Assembly (NCBI GenBank): GCA_964392365.1
Contig: CAYMPH010000001.1
Location: 372,001 to 436,000 of the forward strand
From: CAYMPH01 sp964392365
GTDB lineage: Bacteria > Spirochaetota > UBA4802 > UBA5550
Direction of reading: 5' to 3'
Length of the DNA: 64,000 bases
Shown: in pieces, positions 1-7,785 of the stretch
How positions within the stretch are numbered: the stretch's first letter is position 1
Layout: each line of letters starts with the position of its first letter
Program-made: the position numbers and the translations under genes
The notes under the pieces: generated by a model
The model's input: only the letters and a program-made list of their open reading frames with translations
Told to the model about the DNA's origin: nothing
Databases searched by the model: none

Positions 1-566
1 ATTCTGTTCCGGGGGCTTCTGATATGCTTGTAGACAGAATCAGATTAAAGGTAAGTCCGAGGAAAATTTTATCTGATGAATGGTGTTCTGTGCTGTATGC
101 TCTTTGTGATAATGGAATGGAATCTTCTGCAACAATGACATATGGCCTCGGGGAAACTCTTGAAGAAAGAATAGACCATCTCAATATTGTAAGAATGGTT
201 CAGGATAAAACCGGAATAATCCGCGCTTTTATACCCTGGTCTTTTTCATCGAAAAATACTTTAATCAATGATATACCGCCTGCAACCGGACTCGATTATC
301 TGAGAACTGTTGCTGTTTCAAGAATCTATCTTGATAATATAAAATATATCCAGGCCGGCTGGCTCACAGAAGGCCTGAAGCTTGCCCAGACAGCTTTAGC
401 CATGGGCGCTAATGATATGGGCGGAGTTCTTATGGAAGAAACAGTTGTTAAGGCAACAGGTGTTTCAACCTGCACAAATATAAATGAGCTTGTTGATATT
501 ATAAAAAATTCAGGCAAGGAACCTGCTCTTCGCGATTCTGAATATAATATTCTGAAGGTTTTTTAA
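1..566 (+). CDS. mqnC: Cyclic dehypoxanthinyl futalosine synthase (C-terminal part)
   Basis: The reading frame is open from the left edge, so the gene is cut and about 188 C-terminal residues remain. MqnC is a radical-SAM enzyme that cyclises dehypoxanthine futalosine in the futalosine pathway to menaquinone. The visible part has the family segments LVDRIRLKVSPRKI, ATMTYGLGETLEERIDHL and AFIPWSF, and the closing GANDMGGVLMEE. The AFIPWSF form favours MqnC over its paralogue MqnE, where I would expect AFIPLAF. The N-terminal CxxxCxxC cluster lies outside the window. ubiE follows after 2 bases, and mqnD and mqnB are at 48-50 kb. Confidence 0.9.
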   Translation, partial: SVPGASDMLVDRIRLKVSPRKILSDEWCSVLYALCDNGMESSATMTYGLGETLEERIDHLNIVRMVQDKTGIIRAFIPWSFSSKNTLINDIPPATGLDYLRTVAVSRIYLDNIKYIQAGWLTEGLKLAQTALAMGANDMGGVLMEETVVKATGVSTCTNINELVDIIKNSGKEPALRDSEYNILKVF

Positions 567-568
567 AA

Positions 569-1285
569 GTGAGCAGAGACTTTTCTTATAAAATCGATAA
601 TGAAAATCCGTCTGAGAAAAAATTTTTTATCAGAAAGATGTTCGATTCAATTGCGCCGACATATGATTTTTTAAACAGGCTTCTTTCATTCGGCATAGAC
701 AGGTCCTGGAGAAATCATCTTGCTAGGCTTGCAGGGGATTTAAATAATAAAATTCTACTTGATGTGTGTTCAGGTACCGGCGATCTTTCTAAGGTTTTCA
801 TCAAGCTTGGCGCCCGCGTTGTGTCGCTTGATTTTTCTATTGAAATGCTTCTGATCGGTAAAAATAAAGGCTGGCTTAATAACGAGCTTACAGCCGGAGA
901 CGCATCAGTGCTGCCTGTAAAAAGTTCATCAGTCGATTTTCTTACAATCGCTTTCGGAATCAGAAATATTCCGGACATTGAAAGATTTCTTTCTGAATCT
1001 GAAAGGGTTCTGAAAAAAGACGGAAAACTGCTCATACTTGAACTTACAAGGCCTGCCAGTAAATTTTACGGGGTTTTATACAGATTTTATCTGGGGCGCC
1101 TGCTTCCTTTTATCGGAGGAATCGTGTCAAAAGATAAATCCGCATACAGATATCTTGCTAAAACAATTGAAACTTTCATTGATCCGGATACTCTTGCTAA
1201 GATGATAATAGCGAATGGGTTCAGTGAAGTTAAACTTATTAAAAAAACCTTCGGAACTGCTACAATATTTTACTGCATTAAATAA
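569..1285 (+). CDS. ubiE: Demethylmenaquinone methyltransferase
   Basis: This SAM-dependent enzyme carries out the last C-methylation of menaquinone (MenG activity). The 238-residue protein has the UbiE signature YDFLNRLLSFGIDRSWR at residues 32-48, SAM-binding motif I LLDVCSGTGDLS at about 63-74, and AFGIRN at 128-133. The start is a GTG only 2 bases after the mqnC stop, so translation is probably coupled. Ubiquinone genes are not seen and the partner is a futalosine gene, so a menaquinone role is more likely than ubiquinone. Confidence 0.93.
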   Translation: MSRDFSYKIDNENPSEKKFFIRKMFDSIAPTYDFLNRLLSFGIDRSWRNHLARLAGDLNNKILLDVCSGTGDLSKVFIKLGARVVSLDFSIEMLLIGKNKGWLNNELTAGDASVLPVKSSSVDFLTIAFGIRNIPDIERFLSESERVLKKDGKLLILELTRPASKFYGVLYRFYLGRLLPFIGGIVSKDKSAYRYLAKTIETFIDPDTLAKMIIANGFSEVKLIKKTFGTATIFYCIK

Positions 1286-1321
1286 TTGACTTATCATAAA
1301 TTTCTGTTTAAATTATTTTAC

Positions 1322-2023
1322 ATGAGACAGATAATATTTATTCTTATAATCATTCCTGTCATACTTCTGATACCTTCTGCCTGCGGATCTAAAGGGGATA
1401 AAACTATGGAGAATCTTCGTGAACTGATGGTAAAGAACCAGATCGAGAACAGGGGCATCTCAAATAAAAGAGTTCTTGATGCTATGCGGAAAGTTGAAAG
1501 GCATAAATTTATTCCCGGATCGCATTCAGCAGATGTATATGGAGATCATCCTTATCCTATCGGGCATGGACAGACAATCTCACAGCCGTATATTGTTGCA
1601 CTCATGACTGAGCTTTGTGAACTTTCAGGAAATGAAAAAGTTCTTGAGATCGGAACCGGTTCAGGGTATCAGGCTGCGATTCTTTCCCTGCTTGCATCTG
1701 AGGTTTACAGTATTGAGCTGCTTGAGCCGCTTGGAAAATCAGCAGATCAGAAACTTAAAAGCATGAATTACAAAGTTGAAGTAATAATTGGAGATGGATA
1801 TAAAGGCCTGCCGGAACATTCCCCTTTCGATGTTATAATTTTAACTGCAGCTCCGGAAAAAATCCCTGTAGAATTATTTAACCAGCTTGCAGATGGAGGA
1901 ATTCTTGTTGCACCTGAGGGTGATTATTTTCAGGAGCTTGTTAAAATAAAAAAAACAGGCGGAAAATATATAAGAGAGACAATTGCATCAGTAAGATTCG
2001 TTCCAATGGTGCCGGGAAAATAA
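1322..2023 (+). CDS. pcm: Protein-L-isoaspartate O-methyltransferase with export signal
   Basis: PCM methylates isoaspartyl residues in aged proteins to start their repair. The 233-residue protein has GHGQTISQPY at 81-90 and SAM motif VLEIGTGSGYQ at 107-117. I prefer the ATG at 1322 over an in-frame TTG at 1286, because 1322 places a clean signal peptide at the N terminus: MRQ, a hydrophobic stretch, then a Cys at residue 21 in a relaxed lipobox (PSAC). The enzyme is therefore predicted to be exported, probably as a lipoprotein, unlike the cytosolic E. coli enzyme. The gap after ubiE is 36 bases. Confidence 0.88.
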   Translation: MRQIIFILIIIPVILLIPSACGSKGDKTMENLRELMVKNQIENRGISNKRVLDAMRKVERHKFIPGSHSADVYGDHPYPIGHGQTISQPYIVALMTELCELSGNEKVLEIGTGSGYQAAILSLLASEVYSIELLEPLGKSADQKLKSMNYKVEVIIGDGYKGLPEHSPFDVIILTAAPEKIPVELFNQLADGGILVAPEGDYFQELVKIKKTGGKYIRETIASVRFVPMVPGK

Positions 2024-2041
2024 ATATTTAAAGGATATAAA

Positions 2042-2797
2042 ATGCCTTTCAGGTTTTATTCAGCCATCCATCTGTCAATACTTGCTGCAACTTTTTTCTG
2101 TTCTGTAATTTCTGTTTATCTTGCAAGGAAAAGTTCAAATGAATTCCTGAAATTATATGTTGGAAAATTTTTTGCGGTAGTTCTCCTTCTGAATTATATT
2201 GCTTATCTGGTCCACAGGATCAGTTCCGGATACTGGGAATTGCGTTATGACCTGCCTATGGAATTGTGCAACTGGGCTGTATTTTCCGTAATCATTGCAT
2301 TATTTACCGGAAAGAGAATATTTGCAGAGATGGCATACTTCTGGGTTATGACAGGTTCTATCAATGCTGTTCTTACTCCTGCGCTAAATGAAGGCTTTCC
2401 TCATCCATATTTTTTTATTTTTTTTATCGAACATTCCGGCGTGATAATAGCAGTCAGTTATGCTGTGTTCGGGCTGAAGCTTTATCCTGAGAAATGGGCA
2501 GTTCTGAGGGTGTTCGGAATATCCCAGATTTATTTTTTTTCAACTCTGCTTGTTGACTATTTACTGAAAGGCAATTACGGATTTTTAATGAGCAAGCCCA
2601 CAACCGGGTCTGTGATGGATTACATGGGTGACTGGCCTTATTATCTTATTACCCTGCAGGCTATAGCAATTGTATCATATTCTATCTTATATATTCCTTT
2701 TTATTTTTTAAACAGGAAGAATCGGGGTCAGAGCAGGTTTTCCGGAGATAGCGGGGTCATAGCAATCTTTAGCAATCTTTGTCTTTTAATTTTTTAA
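2042..2797 (+). CDS. YwaF/TIGR02206-type integral membrane protein
   Basis: This 251-residue protein has about seven hydrophobic segments. Conserved-looking landmarks are LPMELCNW at 71-78 and a PHPYFFIFFIEHSG stretch containing His131, which resemble the TIGR02206 (YwaF) family of unknown function. It starts 18 bases after pcm, with AAGGATATAAA before the ATG. From about residue 228 the frame runs into the left end of the adjacent RAYT element (GGGGTCAGAGCA at 2724), so the last 24 or so residues are element-encoded and the native tail may have been replaced. Confidence 0.75.
   Translation: MPFRFYSAIHLSILAATFFCSVISVYLARKSSNEFLKLYVGKFFAVVLLLNYIAYLVHRISSGYWELRYDLPMELCNWAVFSVIIALFTGKRIFAEMAYFWVMTGSINAVLTPALNEGFPHPYFFIFFIEHSGVIIAVSYAVFGLKLYPEKWAVLRVFGISQIYFFSTLLVDYLLKGNYGFLMSKPTTGSVMDYMGDWPYYLITLQAIAIVSYSILYIPFYFLNRKNRGQSRFSGDSGVIAIFSNLCLLIF
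2724..2735 (+). repeat. RAYT-associated repeat, direct copy 1
   Basis: GGGGTCAGAGCA, the exact reverse complement of 2807-2818. It lies inside the 3' end of the YwaF-like gene. Together with 2807-2818 it could fold into a long hairpin of the kind seen for REP/BIME units. Confidence 0.75.
2753..2764 (+). repeat. RAYT-associated repeat, degenerate direct copy
   Basis: GGGGTCATAGCA, one mismatch from copy 1, 29 bases downstream. It is followed by a short duplicated AGCAATCTTT (2761-2770 and 2771-2780). Confidence 0.6.
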
Positions 2798-2806
2798 AAA
2801 AAATAT

Positions 2807-2818
2807 TGCTCTGACCCC
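2807..2818 (-). repeat. RAYT-associated inverted repeat
   Basis: TGCTCTGACCCC, a perfect 12-base inverted match to 2724-2735 and an 11-base inverted match to 3497-3507 on the far side of the transposase gene. Confidence 0.8.
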
Positions 2819-2905
2819 ATAAAAATCCTCAAAAAAATCCTCAATTTTTTTAAATTTTCTTTTCTTGTTCGTATTAATATATAAACAACAGGAGATGAAA
2901 AGATT

Positions 2906-3496
2906 ATGCCGAGAAAACTACGTAATACGGCTCAGGGAGCCACCCATCATTGTTTTACAAGATGCCATGGAAAGAAAAATAAGCTTATGGGTAAGTATGG
3001 AAAAAAATATTTTGTCGAAGCAGTCAAAATGTGCCAGGAAAAGTATGATTTTGAACTGACTGCTGCTGAAATTGTTGCAAATCATATTCACATTGTAATT
3101 AGAACTGTAAATGGCAAACAAACGGTTTCACTTATAATGCAATTTATTAAGTCAAGAATTGCTGAAAAATACAATACTGCAATGAATGAAACCGGTGCTT
3201 TCTGGAATGAGCGTTTCAGATCAACAATAATTGAAGAAGCGGATAATCCTGAAGAGTATTTATTATGGCTTTTATGGTATATCGGATATAATCCAGTAAG
3301 AAAAGGACTTTCGCGTGATCCACGAAATAACGATATAGGCTTTATAAATCAATACTTGCAAAAAGATGCTGTTGTTCCGGTTAAAATTACATTACATGAA
3401 TATTTTTGCAGATTAGGCAGTAATTTTGATGAATGTGTGAAGAAATTTTTGTATTTTGAAGAAGCTTATAGGAAAAGATTAAATTTTATGGTTTAA
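2906..3496 (+). CDS. REP-associated tyrosine transposase (Y1_Tnp, RAYT)
   Basis: This 196-residue HUH-family single-strand transposase has the metal-binding H60-I-H62 (NHIHIVI) and a helix ending AEKYN, where Tyr89 is the likely nucleophile. The following FWNERFRS matches the usual (F/W)xxRF element. The start at 2906 has GGAGATGAAAAG just upstream. There is no frameshift and both catalytic elements are intact, so the protein may be active. These proteins are usually domesticated single-copy genes acting on short palindromic repeats. Flanking repeats are listed separately. Confidence 0.9.
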   Translation: MPRKLRNTAQGATHHCFTRCHGKKNKLMGKYGKKYFVEAVKMCQEKYDFELTAAEIVANHIHIVIRTVNGKQTVSLIMQFIKSRIAEKYNTAMNETGAFWNERFRSTIIEEADNPEEYLLWLLWYIGYNPVRKGLSRDPRNNDIGFINQYLQKDAVVPVKITLHEYFCRLGSNFDECVKKFLYFEEAYRKRLNFMV

Positions 3497-3508
3497 GGGG
3501 TCAGAGCT
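3497..3508 (+). repeat. RAYT-associated repeat, right end
   Basis: GGGGTCAGAGCT directly after the transposase TAA. Its first 11 bases are the reverse complement of those at 2808-2818. Confidence 0.75.
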
Positions 3509-3519
3509 TAATAATAAAT

Positions 3520-4164
3520 TCAGCTATTATAATTCATTTTATAAGGGCACAATTTTTTTACAGGGCAGATTTCACATAAAGGTCTTTGCGCTTTGCAGAT
3601 ATCACGTCCATGCCTTATAAAAAGAAGATGAGCCGCAATCCAGTCTTTTCTCGGAATAATTTTTACAAGTGCAATTTCAGTTTTATCAGGATCTTTTTTA
3701 CCGGTATCTTTTAAATATCCGAGCCTGATTGAAATTCTCATCACATGCGTGTCTACAGGGAATGCAGGAATTCCATAGCCGAAAGCTAAAATTACGTTAG
3801 CAGACTTTCTGCCGATCCCGGGCAAAGTCAGCAGAGCGTCAATGTTTTCTGGAACTGAGTTTCCGAAATCGGACATAATTTTTTCTGACAGATTTATTAT
3901 ATGTTTTGATTTTACTCTGAAAAAACCAACCCTATTTATGATTTTTTCAATATCTGGCACAGCTGCTTTTGAAAGGCTCTTAAAGTCCGGATATTTTTTA
4001 AATAATTCCGGAGTAACCGAGTTTACCTGCTTGTCAGTTGTCTGTGCTGAGAGCACTACTGAAATTGCAAGTTCATATAGATTTTTAAAATTCAGATCAG
4101 GTCTGGTGGAACCGTAATGCTTTTTCAAAGATTTGATAATTGCAGATGATTTAGAAGCGTTCAT
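3520..4164 (-). CDS. nth: Endonuclease III
   Basis: This DNA glycosylase/AP lyase removes oxidised pyrimidines in base excision repair. The 214 residues match the usual length. The helix-hairpin-helix LPGIGRKSANVIL at 114-126 contains the catalytic Lys120, and VDTHVMR carries the catalytic Asp138. The C-terminal 4Fe-4S loop has Cys190, 197, 200 and 206 in the canonical C-X6-C-X2-C-X5-C spacing. The gene begins 1 base after the rdgB stop, so the two form a genome-maintenance operon on the minus strand. Confidence 0.95.
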   Translation of the reverse strand: MNASKSSAIIKSLKKHYGSTRPDLNFKNLYELAISVVLSAQTTDKQVNSVTPELFKKYPDFKSLSKAAVPDIEKIINRVGFFRVKSKHIINLSEKIMSDFGNSVPENIDALLTLPGIGRKSANVILAFGYGIPAFPVDTHVMRISIRLGYLKDTGKKDPDKTEIALVKIIPRKDWIAAHLLFIRHGRDICKAQRPLCEICPVKKLCPYKMNYNS

Positions 4165-4165
4165 A

Positions 4166-4765
4166 CTATATAAGCTTTTTTAAAAGATCAGCAAGAGAAT
4201 CAATAGCTTTTCCTCTGTGGCTGATTTTATTTTTTTCTTCAATAGATAATTCCGCCATTGTTCTTTTAAATTCCGGCAGGAAAAAAACCGGGTCATAACC
4301 GAAGCCGTTTTCACCTGCAGGTGAAAACGTTATAATACCGTGACATTCACCTGATACTGAATAACTTTTACCGTCAGGAAAAAATAATGTTATTGCACAG
4401 ACAAATCTGGCATTTCTTTTTTCAGGCGGAATGTCTTTCATCTCCTCAAGAAGCAGAATGTTCCTTGATTTGTCATCAAGGCCAATGCCGCCGTATCTTG
4501 CAGAATAAACTCCCGGTCTTCCATTTAGTGCATCAACTGATAATCCGGAATCATCTGCAATAGATATAAGTCCAGTGAATGCGGATACTGCTTTAGCTTT
4601 AATTAAAGAATTTTCACTGAAAGTGGAACCGTCTTCAATAATTTCAGGCAAGTCAGGAAATTGGCTCAGGTTTAAAAGTTCAATTCCTGAAATATTTAAA
4701 TCCCGGAATTTTTTTAAAATTTCGGAAATTTTTCCTTTGTTTTTCGTAGCTGTAACTATTTTCAT
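4166..4765 (-). CDS. rdgB: dITP/XTP pyrophosphatase (RdgB/HAM1)
   Basis: This enzyme removes non-canonical purine nucleoside triphosphates (dITP, XTP) from the pool before incorporation. The 199-residue protein opens with the nucleotide-binding VTATKNKGKISEI and contains DDSGLSVDALNGRPGVYSAR, both family hallmarks, plus GENGFGYDPVF and the C-terminal SHRGKA. It is the first gene of a pair with nth and diverges from the sensor-kinase gene at 4816, with only about 50 bases between. Confidence 0.94.
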   Translation of the reverse strand: MKIVTATKNKGKISEILKKFRDLNISGIELLNLSQFPDLPEIIEDGSTFSENSLIKAKAVSAFTGLISIADDSGLSVDALNGRPGVYSARYGGIGLDDKSRNILLLEEMKDIPPEKRNARFVCAITLFFPDGKSYSVSGECHGIITFSPAGENGFGYDPVFFLPEFKRTMAELSIEEKNKISHRGKAIDSLADLLKKLI

Positions 4766-4781
4766 AATTTTAAAAAACAGA

Positions 4782-4809
4782 TTGAAATTTTTTACTGGTC
4801 AAATAATAT
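4782..4809 (+). promoter_or_regulatory. Candidate promoter of the sensor kinase, possibly leaderless
   Basis: TTGAAA at 4782-4787 and TAATAT at 4804-4809 are separated by 16 bases. Transcription would start about 7 bases later, at or next to the ATG at 4816. No Shine-Dalgarno-like sequence is visible in the 30 bases before that ATG, which fits a leaderless message. Confidence 0.4.
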
Positions 4810-4815
4810 AAAACC

Positions 4816-6876
4816 ATGGCATCTCCACAAGAAAAAAAATCAATAAGAATTACAAAATGGATGTTTATTCTGTTTCTGGATGTTATATTTGCTGTAGTAA
4901 TATTATTTATCTACTCATATCTGCATTCTAAAAATATAAATACAATTATTTATATCATATCTGCATTTATAATTTATATTTTAGTCAGATTTCTTCTGTT
5001 TTTTTTCAATGACAGGCAGTTTAATAAACAGATTGAACTTATTAAGGATGCTGTATCTGAATATAAAAAAGGAAGATTTGTTTTAACCAGGAAAAAAATA
5101 GATGGAAATAGTGAACTTTCAGGCCTGTATAAAGAAATTGTAGTAATGGGCAGGCATTTTGAAAATATTCTTTCTTCCCAGAAAGAGGAAATCGACAAAT
5201 TTCATGATCTATATGATAATATCGTGTTTTCAATAAGCTCGTATTTTCTTGTTCTCGATGAAGAGGAAAAAATTCTTTTTGCAAATGAAGGTTTCTGCAG
5301 AAAATTTCAATTCCAGCAGAATGAGCTTTCAAGAAAAAAAATAAATGAAATTTTTTATTTTATAAATGATATGATAAAGTCCGGAATGACTACGAACATA
5401 TATGAAGGCAAACCGGTTATTCTTGAAAAAATCCATCTCCTTTCCCTTACAAGAGTTTCAATCATCGCAGATATTAAAATTTCAAATGTTATTATACAGG
5501 GCAAGAGGCAGATAATAATAAATTTTGACGATGTGACAAATAAACTCCGCGAAGACTACAGATTGTCCCTTATGAGCCAGATTTCTGAATCTATACAGAG
5601 TGATGTTAAAATTGAAAAACTCCTGCATACAGTATTGACAGGAGTTACTTCAGGTTCAGGTTTAGGATTTAACAGGGCAATGCTTTTACTTCTGGATCGG
5701 AGCGGGGAATTCCTTGAAGGCAGAATGGCTGTAGGACCGGATTCATTTGAGGAAGCCATTCAGATATGGAGTTCAATATCAGCTTCCGGCCATGTAGATG
5801 ATGAGAATGATTTTCTTCATAAAGAAAGAGGAAGAAAGTTCATGCAGCAGGTTGTAGATGCCAGATTCCCGTTATCTGCTGATAATGTTTTTTCCCAGGC
5901 TATTAAAACAAAAAAAAGCATACATATTTATGATGCATGGAACAAAGAATTCGTTAATGAGGATATTAAAAAGTTTATAGATGCCAGAGAATTTATAATC
6001 GTACCTCTGGTCGCAGCTAACAGGGCAGTAGGAATTATTATTGCAGATAATAAATTTAATCAGATTCCAATCGGCAATGACAGCAAGGAACTTCTTTCAA
6101 TTTTTGCTTCACAGGCTGCTTTATCAATCGAAAGCTATAATAACCTTGAAGGTGTAAAAACCGAGATGCAGAAACTCGGTGAGAGGCAGGAGGCTATTGT
6201 AGAATCAGAGAAGATGGCAGCTGTCGGTCGGATTGCAGCACATATTGCTCATGAAATCCGGAATCCGCTTGTTACTATGGGCGGGTATGCTCGAAGAATC
6301 AGTCAGCTTGCTAAAGATCCTAAAAACAGTTTTAAAATATCCAATGCAGCGGAAATTATACTGAAAGAATCGGAAAGACTTGAAAAAACATTATCTAATG
6401 TTATGGATTTTACAAAACCCACTAAGCATATCATGGAATTTAATAATATCAATGATGTAATAAAGGACACTCTTGCATTATTGAAAAATGTTCTGCTTGA
6501 AAAACAGGTTGAAGTAAGATTAAATCTGAATCTTGACATTCCGCTTGTTAAATCTGATTTCAACCAGATGAAGCAGGTATTCCTTAATCTGCTTCAGAAT
6601 GCTGATGATGCTTCGTCATCCGGCGGGTATATTGAAATTTCAACTTCAATATCAAATAATTTTTTAATAATAATTATCAAGGATAATGGTTCCGGGATCA
6701 GCGAATCAGATCCGGAAATTATATTTGAGCCTTTTTTTACAACTAAAGTCACAGGAGTAGGGCTTGGACTGGCAAATGTAAAAAAAATAATAAAAGATCA
6801 TGGCGGTGATATTACAGCAAGGAACAGAAAAACAGGCGGAGCGGAATTTAAAATAAAACTCCCTGTTCCTGCTTGA
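4816..6876 (+). CDS. Membrane sensor histidine kinase (PAS-GAF-HisKA-HATPase)
   Basis: This 686-residue protein has two N-terminal membrane helices at about 15-36 and 43-64. They are followed by a PAS-like region (about 130-240, with FLVLDEEEKILFANEGF), a GAF-like region (about 255-440), a HisKA dimerisation domain with the phospho-accepting His479 in AHIAHEIRNP, and a C-terminal ATPase. The ATPase shows the N box (FLNLLQNADDA), G1 (DNGSGI), F box (FEPFFTTK) and G2 (GVGLGLANVKKI). The periplasmic loop is very short, so the signal is likely cytosolic or within the membrane. No effector domain follows. A single-domain receiver is 156 bases downstream and is the probable partner. Confidence 0.9.
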   Translation: MASPQEKKSIRITKWMFILFLDVIFAVVILFIYSYLHSKNINTIIYIISAFIIYILVRFLLFFFNDRQFNKQIELIKDAVSEYKKGRFVLTRKKIDGNSELSGLYKEIVVMGRHFENILSSQKEEIDKFHDLYDNIVFSISSYFLVLDEEEKILFANEGFCRKFQFQQNELSRKKINEIFYFINDMIKSGMTTNIYEGKPVILEKIHLLSLTRVSIIADIKISNVIIQGKRQIIINFDDVTNKLREDYRLSLMSQISESIQSDVKIEKLLHTVLTGVTSGSGLGFNRAMLLLLDRSGEFLEGRMAVGPDSFEEAIQIWSSISASGHVDDENDFLHKERGRKFMQQVVDARFPLSADNVFSQAIKTKKSIHIYDAWNKEFVNEDIKKFIDAREFIIVPLVAANRAVGIIIADNKFNQIPIGNDSKELLSIFASQAALSIESYNNLEGVKTEMQKLGERQEAIVESEKMAAVGRIAAHIAHEIRNPLVTMGGYARRISQLAKDPKNSFKISNAAEIILKESERLEKTLSNVMDFTKPTKHIMEFNNINDVIKDTLALLKNVLLEKQVEVRLNLNLDIPLVKSDFNQMKQVFLNLLQNADDASSSGGYIEISTSISNNFLIIIIKDNGSGISESDPEIIFEPFFTTKVTGVGLGLANVKKIIKDHGGDITARNRKTGGAEFKIKLPVPA

Positions 6877-7032
6877 TATTAATTAAATTATTGTAAAAAT
6901 ATAATTATTACAATTATTAAAAAAAATATGTTTTTACAAAGTTTGCATTATAAATAATTTATTTCTGAAAAGTTGTTGAATTTATTTGTTATATATTTTA
7001 TTTTAATTTAAAGGTAATACTGGAGGCAGAAA

Positions 7033-7395
7033 ATGGCAAGACTTCTTATTGTTGAAGATGAGCAGCATCAGCGGGAGCTTTATGTAATGGAGCTTCAGGA
7101 TGATGGGTATGATGTAGATCAGGCTTCAAACGGCAAGGAAGCTGTTGAAATGGTTAAAAACAATAAATATGATCTTGTTGTAATGGATATCAGGATGCCT
7201 GAAATGGACGGGATTGAAGCTCTTGGAAAAATTCTTTCAAAAGATAAGAAAATTCCAATTATTATCTACACAGCATATTCAAACTATAAAAGCAATTTTA
7301 TGACCTGGACAGCTGATGCTTATGTAACAAAATCTCTTAATCTTGATGAATTAAAAGACAAGATAAAAGAAGTTCTGGCTTCCCGGGGAAATTAG
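7033..7395 (+). CDS. Single-domain response regulator (CheY-like)
   Basis: The 120 residues make up one receiver domain and nothing else. The acidic pocket is E8-D9-E10, the phospho-acceptor is Asp52 in VVMDIRMPEMDG, and Thr80 and Lys100 complete the active site. The RBS is GGAGGC before the ATG. With no DNA-binding output it would act by protein contact or as a phosphorelay intermediate. The upstream kinase is its likely donor. The 156-base gap between them is AT-rich and may hold a separate promoter. Confidence 0.9.
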   Translation: MARLLIVEDEQHQRELYVMELQDDGYDVDQASNGKEAVEMVKNNKYDLVVMDIRMPEMDGIEALGKILSKDKKIPIIIYTAYSNYKSNFMTWTADAYVTKSLNLDELKDKIKEVLASRGN

Positions 7396-7400
7396 ATAAT

Positions 7401-7775
7401 TTAAGCAATGTAAGTGCATCTTGAGGTATCCGATTCCCAGACTGTGACAGAATCCACTGAAATATCTTTAAAAGATTCTGTCAGTTCAGATTCAATTTTG
7501 TCTGATATGAATTTTGCGATATTTTCAGAACTGGGATTTACTTCTTCAAAAGGCGTCACTTCATTGATATTCTTATGATCAAGCAGATCAGTAACTTTTT
7601 TCAGCATACTTTTAAGATCATTAAAATCAATCAGAAGTCCGATATTATTTAAACTATTTCCCTTAACTGATAATACAACCTTCCAGTTATGTCCGTGGAT
7701 ATTTTCGCATTTTCCCTTATATCCTCTGAGCTGATGTGCTGATGAAAATTTATCTTCAACTGTTAAAATATACAT
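7401..7775 (-). CDS. queD: 6-carboxy-tetrahydropterin synthase / PTPS family (QueD)
   Basis: QueD converts dihydroneopterin triphosphate to 6-carboxy-tetrahydropterin in queuosine/preQ0 synthesis. I start it at 7775, giving 124 residues. A longer in-frame start would overlap the upstream gene and adds no family sequence. The zinc ligands His14 (SSAHQL), His27 and His29 (IHGHN), the catalytic Cys23, DFNDLK, DHKNIN and the C-terminal VWES are present. It follows a DegT-family gene after 10 bases. queC, queE and queF are not in the window, so a folate-type or other pterin role cannot be excluded. Confidence 0.88.
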   Translation of the reverse strand: MYILTVEDKFSSAHQLRGYKGKCENIHGHNWKVVLSVKGNSLNNIGLLIDFNDLKSMLKKVTDLLDHKNINEVTPFEEVNPSSENIAKFISDKIESELTESFKDISVDSVTVWESDTSRCTYIA

Positions 7776-7785
7776 ATTGCTGTCC

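Larger units (their letters stand above)
2724..3508. mobile_element. RAYT (REP-associated tyrosine transposase) element
   Basis: The unit consists of a Y1-type transposase gene bounded by copies of a GGGGTCAGAGC(A/T) motif. Direct copies are at 2724-2735 and (one mismatch) 2753-2764, an exact reverse complement is at 2807-2818, and another direct copy is at 3497-3508, right after the transposase stop. The transposase is thus bracketed by 2807-2818 and 3497-3508 in inverted orientation. GGGGTCAGAGC ends are what I know from bacterial RAYT genes. The outer boundary on the left is uncertain. Confidence 0.8.

Noticed and set aside
2865..3059. Plus-strand frame overlapping the transposase start
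   Set aside because: Out of frame with the clear RAYT gene, which has the HUH motif and RBS.
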